Of a stretch of 35,992 nucleotides of DNA, positions 31,951 through 35,992 are shown piece after piece (positions within the stretch are counted from its first letter, which is position 1; each line of letters opens with the position of its first letter). A model generated the notes under the pieces. That model saw only the letters and a list, made by a program, of their open reading frames with translations. It did not search any database and was not told the DNA's origin. The translations under genes were made by a program, and so were the position numbers. Source of the DNA: an uncultured Agathobaculum sp. (GTDB taxonomy: Bacteria > Bacillota > Clostridia > Oscillospirales > Butyricicoccaceae); NCBI RefSeq assembly GCF_944384695.1, contig NZ_CALWUQ010000015.1:1-35992 (forward strand), in the 5' to 3' direction.

Positions 31951-34689
31951 TTGAAAAAACGTCTTTTCAGCGGCCTTTTGGCTGCTGTCATGCTGCTGAC
32001 CACTGCGTTCGCCGCAGAGGGGGAAGCCTCCGGTGCGGAGCAGGAAGCTGCCTCCGGCACGGTGCTGACCTTTGCGGCCACACTGCCCGAGGGTACGGAC
32101 GCCATGAGCGCCGAATTGACCAGACAGATACACGATATACTGACGCAGCGCCTCAAGCAGCTTGCACTGGATAACGCAACAGTCGCCTTCCCGGAGGACG
32201 GCAAAACCGTCACCGTGACCCTGCCCGACGGCGCGGGTCCCAATCCGGCGGATGTCGCGGCTTTCCTGTCGCAGACCAATGCGTTGTCCGCCACGGATGC
32301 GGACGGCAAAGTATGGCTGACCGGCGCAGATGTGACCGCGAGCGAAGTCGGGCTGACCGATGACGGCAACACCGCTTACATACAGCTGACCCTGACAGCG
32401 GACGCGCATGCAGCGCTTTTCAGCGAACTGCCCGCAGATACCGCGCTGACCGTTTCGCTTGACGGTGAAACCGTCGGTCAAATTGACACCGTTACAGCCG
32501 AGAACGAGCCGGTCACCGTCACTGGTGCGCTCACCGAGGACACTGCCAAGCTCTATAGCGCGCGCATCATGGCGGGCACGCTGCCCGTCACGCTGACGCT
32601 GTCCGACAACGCCCAGACCGAACAGCCCGAAGAACCGGCCGAGCCCGCTTTTCCGGACATTGCCGGCCATTGGGCGGAAAGCGCACTGAGCAAAGCGGTC
32701 GACATGGGCCTGCTCAAGGGTACGGACGGCAAAATACTGCCGGATGACGCGGTCAAACGCTCGGAAGCAATCGTCATGCTGAACCGCGCGCTCGGCGCGA
32801 CCATCGCGGACGACACCAGCGGCCTGCGCGGCACGCCCTCCAATGCGTGGTACGCGGGCGACCTCGGCAAGGCCATCCACCTCGGACTGATTGACGCATA
32901 CGACAGCCGCAACTTTGATACCCCCGCCACCCGCGCGGAGGCGTTCGAGCTGCTCGCACGCGCCTTTGTCTTTGACCGCGCGGAGACCGGCGCAGATGAG
33001 CTGAGCGCCTTCACCGACATCGGCTCGATGACTGCGGTGCAGCAGCAGGCGGCTGCGGCGCTGGTCTCGGCAGGTGTGGTCAACGGCGTGACCGCCACCA
33101 CCCTCGCTCCGCAGGATACGCTGACCCGCGCGCAGTTTGTCACCATGATTACGCGCATTGCCAATCAGATTATCACCCCGCAGGAGGAAGCTGCCTCCGA
33201 TGAATCCACTGCCGCGGCTGTGCCGCTTACGGGCAACTCGATTATCTCTCTGCCGGCATGCACGGTCTCCGATACCGAGCTGCATGGTGATTTGATTTTT
33301 GCCACCGCCGCACAGGATGCGACGCTGGATGCAGTCACCACACGCGACCGCGTGGTGCTCAAGGGCGCGGAAACCGCCAAGCTGAGCGTACAAAACGGCT
33401 CCCAAATCTCGACCCTCGCGGTTGACCCCGCAGGCACGGCGTCCGTCTCCCTGTCGGAGGATTCTTCGGTCGGCACGCTGGTCATTGCGGGCGAAGGCGG
33501 CGCCGTGACGCATTCCGGCCTGACCTCCAACATTGAAATCACCGCATCCGGCCGCACCATCAACCTGTATCAGCTGCAGGCCGATACCGTGACCATCATC
33601 GGCAGCAACAACACGATTGTTGTGGACGATTCGGTTGGCGCAATTGCAGTCAACGGCGGCGCAAAAAACAATAAGCTGACGCTGAACGGCTCGGTGAATA
33701 CCCTGCTGCTCGCAGGCGTCGGCACGACGGTGGACGGCAAGGGCAAGGCCGCGACGGTCGATATCCGTGCGGTCAATTGCGACGTATCCATTGAGTCGGA
33801 CTCCAAGATTGAAAACATCGACCCCGGTCTGTCCGGTGTGTCGCTCTTGATGGGCGTACCGGATAAGGTCAAGGCGGGCGGCTCGCTGGTGACGCAGGTC
33901 ACATTCAGCGGCGTGACCGAACCGAAAATCTGCTCTGCGCAGTGGTACAAAAACGGCGAGGCCATGGAAAACTACGCCAACGACAACTTCCAGCTGTCTG
34001 CGGAAGCGGTTTCCCGCATCACGACCTACTTCACCTTCACCAAGGACATGGACACCAGCGTGACCATGGGCTTTAAGCTGACCTATGAGAATCCCTCGAC
34101 CGGTGAAACCGAGGAGCTGTATATCGAGAAAACCGTACCGATTGAGAACTATTCGGACGAATGGTACTACCAGCGCGACGTCAACCGCATCCTGAATCTG
34201 GTCTCCTCGACCTACCGCGGCAACTACACCACCTCGTATGCCATCAACAACGACTATGCGGCCTATGAAAAGGAAGTCTGGGTCAATGCAAAGGGCTATT
34301 CGAGCAAGACCCAGTATCTGGTGTGGATCAACCGTGCGTACCAGCATGTGAACGTGTTCCAAGGCTCCAAGGGCAATTGGAAGCTGATCAAGTCCTTCCT
34401 CGTTGGCACGGGCGCGGCCTCCTCGCCCACCCCGACCGGCCTGACCACGGTTTCCTACAAGTCGGCGGGCGGCTGGACGACCAGCACCTATACCGTGCGT
34501 CCGGTCGTCGGCTTCTACCCCGGCACGGGCTATGCCTTCCACTCGCGCCTGTGCTATCCGGGCACGGATACCGAATATGACTTCAGCGCGGGCTACCCCG
34601 TCTCGCACGGCTGCGTGCGCATGTACAAGAACGACATCAAGTGGATTTACAACAACATCCCGGTCGGCACGACTGTCGCCATTTTCTAA
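31951..34689 (+). CDS. secreted SLH L,D-transpeptidase with SecD-P1-like N-terminal domain
   Basis: A 912-residue exported protein from TTG 31951 (AAGGGGG eight bases upstream; the ATG nearby is out of frame). Residues 1-22 are a signal peptide. About 36-217 resemble the SecD P1 'head' domain: L-T-G-A-D near 123-127, S-L-D-G-E near 169-173, then V-T-G-A-L-T-E-D-T-A and A-G-T-L-P. SLH repeats follow at 234-283, 296-343 and 354-405. About 425-640 are a beta-rich, probably beta-helical region, then an Ig-like segment to about 740. The C-terminus (about 785-912) is a YkuD L,D-transpeptidase with S-H-G-C888-V-R. It likely makes or modifies 3-3 peptidoglycan cross-links on the cell surface. This domain combination is unfamiliar to me; the SecD-like call is from motif reading only. 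Confidence 0.85.
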   Translation: MKKRLFSGLLAAVMLLTTAFAAEGEASGAEQEAASGTVLTFAATLPEGTDAMSAELTRQIHDILTQRLKQLALDNATVAFPEDGKTVTVTLPDGAGPNPADVAAFLSQTNALSATDADGKVWLTGADVTASEVGLTDDGNTAYIQLTLTADAHAALFSELPADTALTVSLDGETVGQIDTVTAENEPVTVTGALTEDTAKLYSARIMAGTLPVTLTLSDNAQTEQPEEPAEPAFPDIAGHWAESALSKAVDMGLLKGTDGKILPDDAVKRSEAIVMLNRALGATIADDTSGLRGTPSNAWYAGDLGKAIHLGLIDAYDSRNFDTPATRAEAFELLARAFVFDRAETGADELSAFTDIGSMTAVQQQAAAALVSAGVVNGVTATTLAPQDTLTRAQFVTMITRIANQIITPQEEAASDESTAAAVPLTGNSIISLPACTVSDTELHGDLIFATAAQDATLDAVTTRDRVVLKGAETAKLSVQNGSQISTLAVDPAGTASVSLSEDSSVGTLVIAGEGGAVTHSGLTSNIEITASGRTINLYQLQADTVTIIGSNNTIVVDDSVGAIAVNGGAKNNKLTLNGSVNTLLLAGVGTTVDGKGKAATVDIRAVNCDVSIESDSKIENIDPGLSGVSLLMGVPDKVKAGGSLVTQVTFSGVTEPKICSAQWYKNGEAMENYANDNFQLSAEAVSRITTYFTFTKDMDTSVTMGFKLTYENPSTGETEELYIEKTVPIENYSDEWYYQRDVNRILNLVSSTYRGNYTTSYAINNDYAAYEKEVWVNAKGYSSKTQYLVWINRAYQHVNVFQGSKGNWKLIKSFLVGTGAASSPTPTGLTTVSYKSAGGWTTSTYTVRPVVGFYPGTGYAFHSRLCYPGTDTEYDFSAGYPVSHGCVRMYKNDIKWIYNNIPVGTTVAIF

Positions 34690-34698
34690 AACGGATTG

Positions 34699-34733
34699 AA
34701 AAAGGCTTGGAACTTTGGTTCCAAGCCTTTTTT
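34699..34733. terminator. terminator after the L,D-transpeptidase gene
   Basis: A 13-bp stem (AAAGGCTTGGAAC with GTTCCAAGCCTTT), 4-base loop, followed on the plus strand by TTTCTG and flanked on the minus strand by TTTTTC. It also fits as the terminator for the convergent membrane regulator. Confidence 0.9.
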
Positions 34734-34741
34734 CTGTCTTT

Positions 34742-35914
34742 CTATGCCTTTTTACGCCGCAAACTACCGGCAAACAGCGCAATGCCTGCACAGAGCGCTG
34801 TCAGCATCAGCAGCGTTACCAGCCCGCCCAGCTGGATGGTGATGTCCTCCACCGCGTACGGCTGCTGCGCGAATCCCTCGTAACCGATATCCAGCCACAG
34901 CGCGTTAGTCGGCAGCCAAATAACCGCATACACCGCCAGCATGACTGCACTGACGAGCGGCACACGGCCGTGCGTCACACGCCACAGCACCAGCACCGCT
35001 GCGGCCAGAACCGCTATTGCAAGGATAACACCGAGCAAGGTGCTTCGCCCTGCCGCGTCGATTGCCCGCCCCATTGCCTCTACCTCGCCGGCGGTCGGCT
35101 GCGGGTCGCCAAATTGGGGCATTTGTGAGAGTGCAGTCTGTGCGCGATTCCAGCCAATCACGCCCGCACCAATCAGGTAGGGCAGCAGCGGCAGGGTCAC
35201 CGCAAGCGGACGGAAGCGCGTTTCCGGCTTCATACGCCGGTAGGCTAACGCGAATACGCCGACCAATGCGAAGAACAGCGGCACGGATGCCATCGCATAG
35301 AACAGCAGCCAAGGTTGATGGCTGTTGATGTTTACATCCCCTGCACTGAATACAATATAATAGCGGTCTATTTTGTTCAGCTCATAGTCAAACAGCAGCC
35401 AGCCGAGCCGTTTGACCAGCCACCACACCAGCAATTCAAACACCCACACGATGCCGAACAGCCGGTCAGCCATGTGCGCGCGCCGGCGGCTGACCGCTGT
35501 ATCCAGACCGAGCGCTGCGAAGCGGTCGCACTGTTTGCTGTGCCATACGCGAAACGCGATATAGACGATGAGCACAATCACCAGATTGCGCAGCACCGCC
35601 GCCTGCCCGAACAGGCTGCCACAGTACGCCGCTGCGAGGATGCACACCACCGCCGCGAGCAGCATTTTATCATCCGTGCTGCCCTGTCGGTCGGCAAGGT
35701 ACTGCTGCGGCGTGAGAAAGGCCTCGAGCGGCGGCGCGCCGGGTTTGCCCTGTGGGCTGTCGCCGTCCTCCGGCGCATCAGCGGCCTCAGTGCTGCCCGC
35801 CGCTTGTTCTTCCTCGTGTACCTCGCCCGCGAGCAATTCATCGACTGTGATGCCGAGCAACTGCGCCAGCGGCGGCAGCAGCGTCACCTCCGGATAGCTC
35901 GCGCCGGTTTCCCA
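34742..35914 (-). pseudogene. XRE-family membrane regulator, 5'-truncated
   Basis: The open frame continues from W-E-T-G-A-S-Y-P (35914) into T-L-L-P-P-L-A-Q-L-L-G-I-T-V-D-E-L-L-A-G-E, the end of an HTH_3 domain. An acidic linker and about eight membrane helices to residue ~380 follow. Such Firmicute proteins begin with a 55-60-residue helix-turn-helix whose third helix ends S/N-K/R-W-E-x-G. Here homology begins exactly at that Trp: the preceding codons are CTT and a TAA stop, so the first two to three helices are missing. A GTG at 35887 with GGAG nearby could restart a 381-residue protein without DNA-binding helices. Intact membrane part with broken HTH suggests a recent disruption at this junction. 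Confidence 0.65.
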
Positions 35915-35936
35915 AAGTTAAAGATATTGGTATCAT

Positions 35937-35990
35937 TCAATCAATTTTGCCGATAAAGCGGTAGAAGATTTCTACCTCCTGTTCCCGGCT
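35937..35990 (-). CDS. C-terminal fragment of an unidentified protein, possibly a recombinase
   Basis: At the window edge a minus-strand frame ends in ...R-E-Q-E-V-E-I-F-Y-R-F-I-G-K-I-D and TGA (35939-35937), 22 bases before the truncated HTH. The pattern E-V-E-I-x-Y-x-F-I-G-x-I resembles the C-terminal end of large serine recombinases (DUF4368-type tails) of conjugative or mobilisable elements. Only 17 residues are visible, so the identification is weak; another C-terminus or non-coding sequence remains possible. Confidence 0.35.
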   Translation of the reverse strand, partial: SREQEVEIFYRFIGKID

Positions 35991-35992
35991 TC

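Noticed and set aside
31924..34791. A 955-codon minus-strand frame opposite the L,D-transpeptidase
   Set aside because: The plus-strand protein has signal peptide, SLH and YkuD motifs; the opposite frame has only Arg/Gly-rich composition.

Overview
The window looks like chromosomal DNA from a GC-rich, strictly anaerobic Clostridia member of the Firmicutes, plausibly a gut Oscillospirales/Butyricicoccaceae-type bacterium. The evidence is AGGAGG ribosome-binding sites, sigma-A promoters, an L10-type leader, intrinsic terminators after most transcription units, a VanZ-family protein, RNase Y, S-layer-homology (SLH) proteins, a desulfoferrodoxin-type superoxide reductase and a preQ1-I-like riboswitch. 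The genus assignment is only a guess. I saw no rRNA or tRNA gene, CRISPR array or complete insertion sequence.

Layout. (1) 77-3517, minus: nadE - vanZ-like - tyrA operon with its own promoter and terminator. (2) 3686-4816, minus: ion-transporter-superfamily permease. (3) 4954-10327, minus: the classic rpmG-secE-nusG-rplK-rplA and rplJ-rplL ribosomal/transcription block. Here it is cut in two by an oppositely oriented secreted SLH protein (6300-7958), and rpoB/rpoC do not follow rplL. An L10 leader with attenuator precedes rplJ, and two look-alike L1-binding motifs precede rplK and rplA. (4) ruvX (plus) and secA (minus) converge on a shared terminator. (5) 13994-18522, minus: a YlmD-type purine nucleoside phosphorylase/laccase-fold gene, a solute-binding lipoprotein, mnmA, and a DMT permease behind a terminator. 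(6) 18980-20524, plus: rny. (7) 20638-22064, minus: a radical SAM protein (possible queuine lyase QueL) and a YhhQ-type queuosine-precursor transporter, behind a preQ1-I-like aptamer, an unusually long array of hairpins and a terminator. (8) 22472-28693, plus: AGCS symporter, NhaC antiporter, MATE exporter, orphan ABC ATPase, dCMP deaminase and superoxide reductase. (9) Citrate synthase and a zinc-ribbon/TM/LprI-like protein (minus). (10) A large secreted L,D-transpeptidase with SLH domains and a SecD-P1-like N-terminal domain (plus). (11) At the right edge, a 5'-truncated XRE-type membrane regulator abuts what looks like the C-terminal tail of another protein, possibly a mobile-element recombinase.

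How the genes fit together. Much of the window is housekeeping: translation, secretion, RNA decay, NAD, tyrosine and citrate synthesis, and tRNA wobble modification (MnmA, queuosine salvage). Mixed with this are ion and solute transporters and cell-envelope proteins. The most interesting parts are the preQ1-linked salvage operon with its extended leader, the SecD-P1/SLH/L,D-transpeptidase fusion, the split ribosomal operon with doubled L1 sites, and the broken regulator at the right edge. All calls were made by reading the sequence; no database search was run.
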